From positions 335,678,927 to 335,742,926 of the forward strand of contig NC_081414.1 of NCBI RefSeq assembly GCF_030272615.1: a stretch of 64,000 nucleotides of DNA. Direction: 5' to 3'. The notes beneath the pieces are model-generated. The model saw only the letters and a program-made list of their open reading frames with translations, was not told the origin of the DNA and made no database searches. The DNA is from Cryptomeria japonica. Lineage: Eukaryota > Streptophyta > Pinopsida > Cupressales > Cupressaceae. This document shows, in pieces, positions 12,290 through 22,681 of this stretch. The stretch's first letter is position 1; every line of letters starts with the position of its first letter. Position numbers and translations under genes: made by a program.

Positions 12290-12904
12290 ATGAAGATAGA
12301 TTATATACTGAAACCAGAGTTGGATGTGTTTATATGTAATGTGAATACTGGTGATATAGATAGTTTGTGCTTGGAAGACATTGAAATTTCAAATGAAGAC
12401 ATTGAGCTCAAAAGTTCAGGTATATACTCTTGCAAGCATGATATGATGTTATTTCCAAATGGACCAGCATACAAATGTTTTCCTTTGATAAATTTGGTAC
12501 TTCATGTCTTGGTTTGCAACAATACATTGTTGATGAATGCATTTATTCTTAATAGATATATGATAAAGATAAGCAAGAAGCTATATGTACAATTGAGTAT
12601 GAGTGTTTCAGTTTTTCTAATTAAGTGATTGTTTACTGAAAATGACACTGAAGAGGATGATACAAAACTCCCTACTAGGTATGAGTTAATCCTAATTGAT
12701 GGATGTAGCAAGGGTATGCCATATGAAGGTGAGCATATTCTTCTTTGGCCTGGTTACACAATACAAAATTCAAAGGAGAATACTGAGGGTGATCAGTGCA
12801 ATGTTGATTTAAGGAAGACTAATAGTGTATCCTGTGATCGGTTGATTATCGGTGGTATCTTCAAGTTGGTTGCATTATCACATGATAAGAATCATATTTT
12901 TTGA
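12290..12904 (+). pseudogene. Acidic broken frame of unknown family, part 2
   Basis: Open from 12290 to 12904 with one stop at about 12626, in a different frame from part 1, so at least one frameshift separates them. The composition is similar (TENDTEEDDTKLP, CLEDIEISNEDIELKSS). It ends shortly after with consecutive stops. No domain recognised. The 485 bp between the parts also reads as acidic fragments in mixed frames. Confidence 0.35.
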
Positions 12905-13060
12905 TAAAGGGAAATATTGGTTCTTCCTTTTTGGTGGCCCAGGGCCACCAATTGAAGGATAGTATCGATTTTTGTTCAATTTCAAATAAAAGTTCTCAAT
13001 GGATAAAGCTTGGTCTGCTTCAACTAGAGATTGGATTCTTGCTATACCCACAAGGGGCAT

Positions 13061-14590
13061 ACATCCCCAACCAGAGCTGCTGTTAGGACTAGTAATTTTT
13101 GTCCTTCTCTTGCTTGTTCATTCACGACTGGTTTTTCAAATGTCATTTTTTGATATATTTTGGCTAAGTATTTTAAGCCCTAAAGCATCTTAGGATTTCC
13201 TTGGTTCTAATTTATTGTTGATTTGTTTAGTCGGTTAAGTCTTTTGGAGGGTTTGTTTCCAATGGGTTCATACTTGCAAAATTATTGTCCCCTTCACGTG
13301 TTCCCTAGGATATTCTTATCGATTGGTTGGGTTATCCTTAGGACTCTTCAATTTTTATTTTGCCTAAGCTTTAAATGCACGGCCCTTGACCCTTTGTTAT
13401 GTCTTGATTTTCCCACGTGATTGAGAAATGTGCCTAAGGATTGCCTTGCTTCCCTCCGATATTCATTTATGTCCCTAATATAACAATGCGGGTGTGCGAG
13501 GAGGAAACATAAGGTAGGCAATATAATTGACCACACAATCTTGTAATGTGATAGCATGTTGCTTGGTCAAACACGTGGGTTTGTGAAGAAAGAAGGAAAA
13601 GAAGAGGTCGAGTGAGATGTTGACCTCACGTTATCGCAAAGGTTATACAGAGAAGGAAGATTCAATGCAGGTATACGAGGTTGAAGAGGATTGATGTATA
13701 AAGGTCCCTACTAATTGATATGGCATATATGTGTTGATTAAAGGGGAATTCAAATGTAATCTTCCTGCCATGTCCAAAGGGTCAAATGAGCTGTTAGTTG
13801 TTTTGTGGTGCCATGTTGGATAGGGAAGTGCTGATAAGGATAGTCAAGGTCCTTTGACTCTGCTGAACAAGGTTGTGGCTATTTTAGCTCCAAAAAGGCC
13901 CCAACTACATTATCGTACACTAAAAATAACCTTCGTGTTATACACAAGGGGGTATAGTGGCCACAATGCTTCTATCAAGCCCTGCAACCATTCTGAGCCT
14001 ATTTTGTATTTTTTGTGTCTACATAACAAAAGTTTTGCATCGTATGACATTGTGGTTTTGGAGCCAGATTAGCCACATCTGTCGAACAAAGTAGAGAATT
14101 AATAAATAAAGCATAAAAGGAAGTAACATGCAAAGACTGTTGATATTGTGGCTTGTTGAGATTTTAAATATTATTTATACTAGCGAATCACCTACAGAAA
14201 GATTATCTCCAGATAGGAAAATAAGAAAACTTCATATGTGATAAGCCCAAGGGATTGAAATGGAGGCATGCAATGGGTACAAATGATGGATTGTCATCGA
14301 AGAAAACTAAACTGGAGGTTGAGTGACTACAAAGGATAAGTTTCAATCCTTTGAAAAGGCATAAAGAAGACAGGGTGTTTTCCATGCATGGTACCGTGAG
14401 TTTAGTCATATTTAAAGCTTATAAGTTTTTACTTAAGTTAATGACCATTATAATGGATTTGCCATATATATAAAAATAAACTTCTATTAGTACTTGTTCG
14501 AGGATTTTTAAAAAAATGGAACACCTATAAGCCTAAGAAGGATTGTATGTTCACAAGATGCAAATTTCATGATACTGGGTGGAAAATATT
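13061..14590. other. Spacer, no gene recognised
   Basis: Unique-looking sequence of moderate AT content with only short unsupported frames. No repeat, RNA gene or protein motif was recognised. Confidence 0.5.
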
Positions 14591-14998
14591 TCAATAAATT
14601 GCTTTGTAGCTAAAGGGATATTGAAAATCCATAAGATAGCTAAATGGATATTGAAAGGGAGTCTCAGTTGCAAACAACCTTTCAAAAGCTACACTACGAG
14701 GAAGAGGGATCGAGAAGGAGAACAAGGAGGACAAGGGAAAGTTAGTGTATCCCTCATTCTGATCCCCACATTTTCCTTTAAGCTTCTCCTTCCACTTTAC
14801 TAGCTTCTTTTCTAGTTCAGTGAGCTCCTCCTTTAGTTTTGAGGATGCTTTCCTTCTAGTATTGTGAAGCTCCTCTTCTAGTTTGCTGAGCTCTTCTACT
14901 AGATAGTCTTGTGCAAGTCTTTCGCCTTCAGAGTTAGCAACAACACAATAGTGGTACGACTCAAAGCAATTGGACTTCAACAATATTTTATTCTCCAC
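14591..14998 (-). CDS. Hypothetical frame with a Lys/Glu coiled-coil core
   Basis: Open for 135 codons on the minus strand. The middle third (about residues 32-75) is strongly heptad-like and charged: YLVEELSKLEEELHNTRRK followed by KLKEELTELEKKLVKWKEK. The two halves resemble each other, suggesting an internal duplication. The rest is not distinctive, and the C-terminal half contains a short repeated FQYPFSY word from a local DNA repeat. No family assigned, and no promoter or splice context supports expression. It could be an exon fragment or chance. Confidence 0.25.
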   Translation of the reverse strand: MENKILLKSNCFESYHYCVVANSEGERLAQDYLVEELSKLEEELHNTRRKASSKLKEELTELEKKLVKWKEKLKGKCGDQNEGYTNFPLSSLFSFSIPLPRSVAFERLFATETPFQYPFSYLMDFQYPFSYKAIY

Positions 14999-16500
14999 CC
15001 AGATTGCTTCTTGTACACATCATCCAATTTTTGTCTTATTCAGAATTTGTAATAGGAGTTTTTCTTTTATGCTTATAATCCATAAACGTGTCAAAAGGAA
15101 GAAGAGCTAGTTGTAAATAGCCCGAAGCTTGTCGCATTCCTTATTGTTTTAAAAGGAATTCCGAGGCTGTCAAGTTAAAAAAAAGTTCTAGTAGGTGCAT
15201 AATTTTCAAAAAATACTGCTAGAAAAGGTAGTAGCAGTGTCTGAGTCATGGATTGACTTTAAAGCATGGAAGAATGTAAATAGTTTGATGGGAAATGTCA
15301 ATTAGTTTATGGTTTATAATGGGTATTACTATGAAAATTGTCTCCACAACGTATTCCTTATCTTACATGAATAACAATATCAAGGGTTATGTTGTTTGTC
15401 TTTGCAAAGATCTTGCGAATGTATAATATTGTTTGTAGACTCTCTTTAAGTCCAATAGATTAATTTCCTTCATTCATATTGCAATAATTTTAAGGATACA
15501 TTGCAGAATTTATAAGAATGATCTATGTAGTAACAATAGGGGTTGCATTAATGTTAGGCATTGATGCAACATGACCCCGCTAGTTAAGATAAATTGTCGT
15601 TTGATATTTACATTCAGATAGGCCTTTTGACTGCATTTTGGATTAAGCACTAGTCTGCTAGATTCTTGCAGCCAGATTTAAGGAATTTCATATTATTCAA
15701 ATCTTTTTTACCTTTCATGTTGTAGGAGTAGAGTAAAGCAGGGTTTTTACTCTCATACATGCGTAACTAATATATAACTAGAATAGAGCCAATTTTGGAT
15801 GAAGTTTTACATATTCTGGCCAAACATGCTGATATGCAATATTTGTTTTTAAGTTGTGTTAGATTCATAGATATTGCAAAAGGTTTACCCGCCTAGGTCT
15901 TGCAGAGTCGAAAGAGTAGAGGAATAACTCACTCCTTAAGTACTCCTTATCAATTGGCTAGTGGTCTCAAATTTCTGTTGATAGAAGAGGGCTAATTCTT
16001 AGGAAAATCTGAAAAATCAACTAGAAAAACCAACACATAATTTTATTTTTATTTTTAAAAAAGCCCTCGACCCTTCCAATTAAATGTATTAAACGAAAAA
16101 ACCCCATCCCTTCCATTTTCTTTTAATTAAATAAAATTAAATAATATTAAATACTATTGTTTACACAATAATTTAATATTATTCTCTTATTTCCATATTT
16201 ACTCCATTTCCCTTAACCCACTTCCACTTTAACTACTTCTTTATTTCTTCTCCCCACAAAAATAAATTTGCTTAACGACTACATGTTGCACTAAAAATAT
16301 ATATATAAACTCTACATACTATAAAAATATATATTCCCACATTACATACTATAAAAATATATATTCCCACATTTAATTATACTCAGCGGGACGGCCTAAA
16401 GACATGGTACATAGTCTATACCCATGTATTCGGGTTACTTCCATCTGTTAAAGAAAAAGATAAAAAGAAAAGCGAAGGGAACTCAGATTAAGGCTTATCA
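14999..16500. other. AT-rich spacer with hairpin and short tandem repeat
   Basis: No gene recognised. A perfect 13-bp inverted repeat AATAATATTAAAT / ATTTAATATTATT lies at about 16140-16152 and 16171-16183. Two copies of a unit of about 29 bp (core ACATACTATAAAAATATATA) lie at 16313-16370. Confidence 0.5.
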
Positions 16501-16619
16501 CATCTAAGATAGCTTTACGAAAAAACACGGACACATCTGAACCGTTAGATATGAGCCAAGCAAATATTTACTAATTCTTTTGGAAGGGCTAGGGTTCGGA
16601 GGATTCTCATGATGTTCGG

Positions 16620-16628
16620 TTAGGGTTT
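16620..16628 (+). promoter_or_regulatory. Telo-box in snoRNA promoter
   Basis: TTAGGGTTT, the exact reverse of the plant telo-box AAACCCTAA, preceded at about 16590 by a second partial copy (CTAGGGTTC). Telo-boxes are common in promoters of plant snoRNA clusters and ribosomal protein genes. It lies about 45 bp upstream of a TATA box and 306 bp upstream of U14. Confidence 0.6.
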
Positions 16629-16671
16629 TCTCATAACACGGAGAAGTGAGCTGTGAATATTTGTAGCTGGC

Positions 16672-16678
16672 TATATAT
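16672..16678 (+). promoter_or_regulatory. TATA box of snoRNA cluster
   Basis: CTATATATCC following the telo-box, spaced as expected for a pol II promoter that would drive a polycistronic snoRNA precursor. Transcription would start near 16705. Confidence 0.5.
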
Positions 16679-16933
16679 CCACCTTTCCTTGAATGATTCA
16701 ATACGAGAAACGATTTATTGCGCGTTTAATCACATGTATCAAAGGTATTCCTTGATTGTTGGTGCAATCATTTTTTACATCTGGTTTCGGTTGTTTTCAT
16801 ATTTCTCTTATTTTTTTCTCGGTTCGAAATTGCAACGGTGATCTGTAATGTTCAAATTTAATGACGAGCCTTTGGCTTAGTAATGTTTACAAATATAGAT
16901 CGAGATTTATTGACAATATATTAGGGTAAAAAT

Positions 16934-17059
16934 GAGGTCGATGATGAGAAAGGAAAGGCTTGTTTCTCAAAACATTCGCAGTGGCCGCCTAAGAGCTTTC
17001 GCCTTTGCCGGGCTTGAGAGCTTGTGCTGTTCAATTCTTCCTTGGATGTCTGAGACCTC
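16934..17059 (+). ncRNA. U14: U14 C/D-box snoRNA
   Basis: A 126-nt C/D snoRNA needed for 18S rRNA processing and 2'-O-methylation in the nucleolus. The terminal stem GAGGTC (16934-16939) pairs perfectly with GACCTC (17054-17059). The C box GATGATGA is at 16940-16947 and the D box CTGA at 17050-17053. It holds both U14 hallmarks known from yeast, plants and animals: the domain A word ACATTCGCAGT (16972-16982) and the domain B block TTCTTCCTTGGATGT just before the D box. The middle GC-rich hairpin (GGCCGCCTAAG...GCTTGAGAG) fits the longer plant U14. It lies behind a telo-box/TATA promoter with a second C/D RNA 136 bp downstream, the usual plant cluster layout. A degraded copy lies at 19366. Confidence 0.93.
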
Positions 17060-17194
17060 AAAACATTTTTCATCTTCAAAACCATTTCATTTTTTCCTTG
17101 TTTTTCGTTACGGTACTTGCTATAGCTTTTGATGGTTTTTATTTTGGGGTTTATGTTGCATGATCCCATGTTAGTTTAATGATAAACACTTAAT

Positions 17195-17270
17195 GGTCGA
17201 TGATGAAGAAATTATTCGTACTGTCCGAGACATTGTCTGTGCGGATTAATACCTCTAGCTTGCTGAGACC
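17195..17270 (+). ncRNA. C/D-box snoRNA downstream of U14
   Basis: A 76-nt candidate with terminal stem GGTC (17195-17198) / GACC (17267-17270), C box GATGATGA (17199-17206) and D box CTGA (17263-17266). A possible D' box, CCGA, is at 17225-17228. The antisense stretch before the D box is TTAATACCTCTAGCTTG. I could not match it with confidence to an rRNA site, so the target is open. It shares the U14 promoter and strand, which suggests a polycistronic precursor. The paralogous position (about 19566-19628) keeps the guide stretch but has lost the C box, and its D box reads TTGA. Confidence 0.8.
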
Positions 17271-17325
17271 TTTAATAAATATTTATTGGTTTGTGTCTAC
17301 TAAGGTAAGGGCAATGAAATGCATT

Positions 17326-17345
17326 AGGCACCGATCCTGGTGCCT
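17326..17345 (+). other. Short perfect hairpin after the snoRNAs
   Basis: AGGCACC (17326-17332) pairs with GGTGCCT (17339-17345) across a 6-nt loop. It is not preserved in the duplicated copy near 19700. It may be a processing hairpin or part of a third RNA; the function is unknown. Confidence 0.4.
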
Positions 17346-17748
17346 TCTATATTAGGGATGTGTAGTTATAAGCGTTTATCTACGGTGCTTTCTTTCGTTA
17401 CTCCCCACTACGGTCCTTATTTGTAAGTGTTTCATGTTGGTAGAGTTTTCTTTTTTGGAGCTTACCGATAGGCCATCTTTGGTCATTATTTTATTGTAAA
17501 TGTCGTCTCCTGTGTGCTTGGTCGAGTACTTTAGTTGTAGGTTAGGCGTGTTAAATTTAATCCAAATGTTCCTTTTTAATGTCAAACTCGTATCAAGGGG
17601 TACCTTTTAGGTGAAAAAAACTCTAAAAGCTTGAATGGTAATGTGTTGAGACTTCCCCTTTGCTGAGTAACCTTTTGAATTTGTTCAAGGATGTTATTGG
17701 CTCTAATCTCACGTTGAGGGACATTTTCAGTCAAATTGAAATGGTCCT

Positions 17749-17842
17749 CTCTGATATTACGGTTTCTTTGTTCAGTAATGCTGTCAATAAATAGAAACCA
17801 TGTCTTATCAATGAAGAGGATGTTAAATACCTATTATCAGAG
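17749..17842 (+). repeat. Structured 94-nt element, copy a
   Basis: Bounded by CTCTGATA (17749-17756) and its exact complement TATCAGAG (17835-17842). Inside is a second pair, ATTAC/GTAAT, then the word CAATAAATAGAAA. The same framework recurs at 18222-18315 (both stem halves intact) and, weaker, at about 17958-18045 and 20416-20512. The RNA could fold as a closed stem. An H/ACA-like RNA is one possibility (ATAGAA fits ANANNA), but I see no convincing ACA tail. Confidence 0.45.
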
Positions 17843-18221
17843 CAGCTTTGGAGATATACAGTTGAAGTGTTGCTATTTGAGCACTATCTATGATAACAGC
17901 TTTGAAAGATTTCTTCTGTGATATTACATGTTTCTATTTGTTGACAGCATTATTTATTGGAGAGTTTCTTTATTCAATAATGTTGTCAATAAATAGAAAA
18001 CATGTTTTATCAAAGAAGAGGATGTAGAAAACTTGTTATCAGAACAAGTGTACCATTGAAGAAGGCTTTTGGAGTAGTAACTTTAAAGATGGCTCCAGAA
18101 TTGTATCTTGTAATGTGTTGAGACTTACCCCTTTGCTGAGTAACCTTTTGAATTTGTTCAAGGATGTTATTGGCTCTAATCTCACGTTGAGCGACATTTT
18201 CAGTCAAATTGAAATGTTCCT

Positions 18222-18315
18222 CTCTGATATTACGGCTTCTTTGTTCAGTAATGTTGTCGATAAATAGAAAAGATGTCTTTTCTATGAAGATGATGTTAAA
18301 TACCTATTATCAGAG
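18222..18315 (+). repeat. Structured 94-nt element, copy b
   Basis: Same length and same closing stem as the copy at 17749 (CTCTGATA at 18222-18229, TATCAGAG at 18308-18315), with substitutions mainly inside the loop. Retention of the stem while the loop varies is what a functional RNA would show, but recent duplication alone could also explain it. Confidence 0.45.
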
Positions 18316-19365
18316 CAGCTTTGTAGAAAGTTGAGCTGAAGAGTTATTTCTAGTATTTTGGACTATTTTGCGAATAAGTTGCAAAGTATGGAAAATCTAT
18401 CTTATAAAAGGGTTGAAAGCTTGTGGGAAGTAATTATTTTAGTGATTCTTAAGTTTATGAGTTCGAAGTATTATTTTAGGCATAAATTTGTAAAAGTATA
18501 GCATTTCACCTGATCCATTGTGCTAATTAATTTTTTTATACAAATAGTTAAAAAGGAGCACCCTCCCTATTTCATGTAAGGTTTAAGACAAGCTCTGCTG
18601 ATATGAACAGGTACTTATGGCACTTAACGACATCACTTGTTAGCTTCACGCTATCATCCATTCCGCAACACTTAAAACGCCATGAAACCTGAAAAGTTCA
18701 TTTTTAAATATTGTCCTCTCCCATACAGTTATGAGACCAAAAATCTTTAATCAACAAATGAACTGTGTGTAGTTAGAATTTTGGTTACAACTTACGGGTT
18801 TCCAAATGCATTATGGTCAGCACATAACATTAAGTGAAGTAGCCATTAAAGTCCAATCTTGCCGCCACACTTACTCTCTGTATCTATAGTTTTGATTCTT
18901 AAAATATACCATTCCACTTTAGCCTAACAGTTAGGTGGCTTCTTGTTTATCTGAAAATTGTATTTTGCTTTTGGTTTGGCCCCCTTTTTTTTATGGTCAA
19001 ATAGAAACGCGATTTCCCATACATGATTGACAAACTTATTTTTCTAATATAAGGAATTATTGAAATCAGGTATGAAGAATGTTGTGAAAATGACCTTTCC
19101 TTGAATAATTCAATAAATTGAGCGATTTCTTGTGTTATAATCATCTGTACTGAAGGTATTTCGTGATTTATCTGTGACTCAATTGTTGGGTGTTTCATTC
19201 ATTTTTTACATTTGGTTTGGTTGTTTTCATATTTCCTTGTTGCATTTTTTTGTCGGTTAGAAATTGCAACGGTGATCTGTGAAGTCCAAGTTTCATGTTA
19301 AGCCTTTCGCTGTGATATTTACAAATATAGGTCGGAATTTATTGACAATACATTAGGTTAAAAAT

Positions 19366-19491
19366 GAGGTGGATGATGAGAAAAACAAGGCTTGTTTTTC
19401 AAAACATTCGTAGTGGCCGCCTAGGAGCTTTCAACCATGATAGGCTTGAGAGCTTGTGCTGTTCAGTTCTTCCTTGGATGTCTGTGACCTT
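19366..19491 (+). pseudogene. Degraded second copy of U14 snoRNA
   Basis: Same 126-nt length as the U14 at 16934. The C box GATGATGA is intact (19372-19379), but the D box is CTGT instead of CTGA (19482-19485). The terminal stem is weakened (GAGGTG/GACCTT), and domain A has changed to ACATTCGTAGT. Loss of the D box A and of stem pairing should prevent snoRNP assembly, so it is probably dead. Confidence 0.8.
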
Positions 19492-19565
19492 ACACACCCA
19501 TCAGTTGTCATGATCTTTCATCCTCGACCATTTCAAGCATTTTTTTCTTTTCTGTGCTTTTTGAT

Positions 19566-19628
19566 GTTCAATGATCAATCTGAGACACATTGTTTGTGTG
19601 GATTAATACCTCTAGCTTGTTGACACCT
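19566..19628 (+). pseudogene. Remnant of the second C/D snoRNA copy
   Basis: Keeps GGATTAATACCTCTAGCTTG from the functional copy at 17243, but the D box is TTGA, the C box reads TTCAATGATC and the terminal stem is gone. Confidence 0.65.
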
Positions 19629-20825
19629 TTGATAAATACATTTATTAGTTGCTGCATACCGTTTATTTTAACGTAAGGGCGATGAAATGCATAAGGTAGT
19701 GGGTACCGATCTTGTTGACTTCTATATTAGGGATGTGCAATTATAAGTCTTTATCCGACTTAAGTCCCTATGGTACTGTTACAAATTAGTTTAGTAGTTC
19801 CGATATTTGATGAGTTTATATATGTCAAGCACCGATTTGAAATGAAAAACTCAAGAAAGACACGGTGGTTGATTTGTAAAGTCTCCTTTTTTTGATACTC
19901 TCTATCAGACTTCTTATTTGAAGTGTTTTATGTTGGTAGAGATTGCTTTTGTGAAGTATATCGATGGGTTATCTTTGTCCATTATTTCATTGTGACTGTT
20001 GTCTTCTGTGTGCCTAGTCGAGTTTAGTTGTAGGTTCGGAATGTCAATTTAATCGAAGTGTTATTTTTTTAAGTCAAACTCACATCAAAGGGGGTACCTT
20101 TTGAGTGAAGAAAGCTTGAATGGTAATGATTATGTAAAGTCACCATTTTAATTTATTCAAGAGTGTTTTTTGCTCTAAATTCACGTTGGGGGACAATTTT
20201 TAAGTTAAATTGAAATGGTGTAGGCCGTGCAATTGTCAATTCGAGTGATATTTTGTAATTTGGTTTTTTGACTATCTATAAGAACAGCTTTGAAGGATTT
20301 TTTCTCTAATATTCTATGTTACACCAGAAGGTTTTGATATTTGAACACATCTATAATAACAGCTCTGAAAGATCTCTCCTTTGATATTGCATGTTTTTGT
20401 TTGCTGACAACATTACTTTCTGGAGATTTTCTTTGTTTTAGTAACATTTTCAATAGATAGAAAACATGTCTTTTCAAAGAGCATGTTGAACACTTTGTTA
20501 TCAGAGTAAGTGAACAAGTTTTAAAGAGGTTGGAAAAAGCTTTTGGAGTGGGTACTTATAAGATGGCTCCAGAATTTGTATCTTATTCTTGCCTTAATAA
20601 AACTTTTTGTTTAATAATATTCTGTTAAACTAATTTGATGAAAGTTGAGCTGCAGGGTTCTTTGTTGATATAGTCAGTGTTTGATGTAAAATGTTTTAGG
20701 TCGTTTAGGAAGTAGGCTGCAAATAATGGAAAACCTGTCTTATAGAAGAGTTGGAAGCTTGTGGGAAGTAATTAATTCTAGTCATTCTTGATTAATGAGT
20801 TTGAAGTATTATTTTATATTTACAT

Positions 20826-21075
20826 TTATAAAAGCATAGCATCTCCCCTGTTCAATTGTGTTAGCTAAATAAATTATATAAATGATTAAAAAAGAGCACT
20901 TACCCTGTTCTATTGTGTTAATTAAAAGAAATATACTGATGGTTAAAACAGAGCACCTCCCCTGTTCTATTGTGTTAACTAAAAGAAATATACAAATGCT
21001 TAAAAAAGAGCACATCCTAGGTTTTAAGTCATGCATCTTGATAAATAAAAAAAATATACAAATGTAAAAAGAGCA
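20826..21075 (+). repeat. Tandem repeat, unit about 60 bp
   Basis: Four or so units with the core AAAAGAGCAC...CCCCTGTTCTATTGTGTTAA followed by AAAAGAAATATACAAATG. The outer units are more diverged. Short open frames on both strands follow from the repeat and are not genes. Confidence 0.85.
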
Positions 21076-21079
21076 CTAT

Positions 21080-22235
21080 GACAGAACTCTCAAATTTTAA
21101 ACTACAGAAGTCTCCATTAGTTTAAGAGGAGAGCCTCACAACGGAATTGTCAAGTTTTTAACTATATAGATTCTCCACTATTTCAAGAGAAGATTCTAAA
21201 TCATGCATTGTCTTAGAAACATGAGAAATGAAAAAAGACCATTCGTTCTGCCAAATTTGTAGTTCACCTGATAAAAGATAGGAAGATGCTGACAGCACCA
21301 ATAAAGACAATTTAATTGTAATGTATGTTAGTGCTAATTTTTAATGCATTTATTCTAGAAGATGAACATGTGCAGTCTTGGGGCAAATTAATGGTTCAGT
21401 GGTGGCTCCTCAACTTAAGATCCCTAAACTCCATCTATGATAATGCTGTAAGATGTTTATATATTGGAGCTTATAACTTGCCATTGAATCGGTTTAATTA
21501 GAGGTGCCAATGTGATTGATGTTTTTAGCCTAATTGGGTAGTTTAGTTGATTGGGTATTGTAATGAATGTTATTTGGATTTGTATAAGCTTATAACATAC
21601 AGCGTCAATTTAATGTTTAGATAATTGGGTATTGTAATGAATGTTATTTGGATTTGTATAAGCTTATTTATTACATACAGCTCTTGCATGTTTAAACAGT
21701 TTTAAGTTTTATTGATCGGCTATTATTTAGAAAACTTAGCGAATGGCATATAATTTGAAGGCACTTTGTGTTTTGCTTGTTTAAACAGTTTAAGTTTCGA
21801 TTGATTGGCTATTGTTTAGAAAACTTAGCGAATGGCATATAATTTGAACGGCACCTTATGTGAGGCATGCATTTCTATAATTACAGACAATGCAACACAA
21901 ATTATTTTGTAGAATGACAGATGATGCGACACATGATAGAAGAAATGCTTATGTGTGCCAAATAAATTTATCTTCACCCGCCATTTGGGGAAATTGTTCT
22001 AGTGTTACCAGTTATCAACAAAATGAATGGGAGACACACTCATCTAGACATGTTTCTTTATGTAAAATGATTTATTAGTTTGATGCAATTTTAATAACCT
22101 AATAAAAGAAAATTTAATGTGCCTTGTACACATTACTTTAAGGGACCCAAAACCTTAAGATTTTATTAGGATTTGGAACCTGCAATACAATGCTGTCAAA
22201 GGATCCAAAAAACTCATAACTAAATCTGATTACTA
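21080..22235. repeat. Spacer with two local tandem duplications
   Basis: Two duplicated blocks: GGGTATTGTAATGAATG with TTATTTGGATTTGTATAAGC at about 21550 and 21629; and TTTAAACAGTTT with GAAAACTTAGCGAATGGCAT at about 21690-21765 and 21780-21852. No gene seen. Confidence 0.7.
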
Positions 22236-22239
22236 AAAA

Positions 22240-22507
22240 GATGGTGTATGTCTGCAAAAAAAAAACAGTGAATTTCCTACTAAACTATCAGAGCGAAAAT
22301 TCATTTAAGGAGGGCAAATTTGTAGAGCGAAGTATTTTCAGACTATACTTCAGACTATTGTGCTTCAAGTTTGTTGAAGATCTGCCCTATATGTGATTGA
22401 GGTTCAGTCATGTTCTAATCCGAATCCAATATTCAGATAAGTTAGTTTGTTTATGCCCTAGGTGGGAAATTTGTACTTGAACATCTTTTGATATTAAAAT
22501 AATCAAA
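22240..22507 (+). repeat. Truncated 5' LTR of the deleted copia
   Basis: Matches the 3' LTR from TGTATGTCTGCAAA (24936 region) through TAATCAAAGC, with about 120 bp missing inside (near 22286) and the last 100 bp or so of the LTR lost. The first 280 bp of the LTR are also missing. Confidence 0.75.
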
Positions 22508-22681
22508 GCAAGGGTGATTGCCTTTGGTAATTTTATTCAAAACTTTTTCAAAAAAACATATTTAGAATCTACAAACAAGATGTTACAAATCACTAGTTTA
22601 CATCATCTTCAAATTCTTAACGGTTTAAAAGTTAAAGGTTGAAAAGTGAAGGTTTTTTTCAAAATGTTCATCTAAGTGTCA

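Larger units (their letters stand above)
17638..18330 (+). repeat. Tandem duplication of about 220 bp within the cluster
   Basis: 17638-17860 and 18112-18330 are nearly identical (shared landmark CCTTTTGAATTTGTTCAAGG and the structured element described separately), separated by about 250 bp. They are much more similar to each other than the two halves of the 2.4-kb duplication, so this copy event is younger. Confidence 0.88.
16680..20870 (+). repeat. Large direct duplication containing the snoRNA cluster
   Basis: The stretch 16680-18500 is repeated with divergence at about 19090-20850, an offset near 2.4 kb. Matching landmarks include CCTTGAATGATTCAATA/CCTTGAATAATTCAATA, GAAATTGCAACGGTGATCTGT in both, U14 and its copy, the guide stretch of the second snoRNA, GATGGCTCCAGAATT (18088 and 20568) and GAAAGTTGAGCTG. 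The second copy is the more decayed in its RNA genes. Confidence 0.85.

Noticed and set aside
16921-17169. Minus-strand frame overlapping U14
   Set aside because: The region is explained by the U14 snoRNA; the frame has no homology and is not kept in the duplicate.
20809-21067. Mirror-image open frames on both strands
   Set aside because: Produced by the 60-bp tandem repeat.
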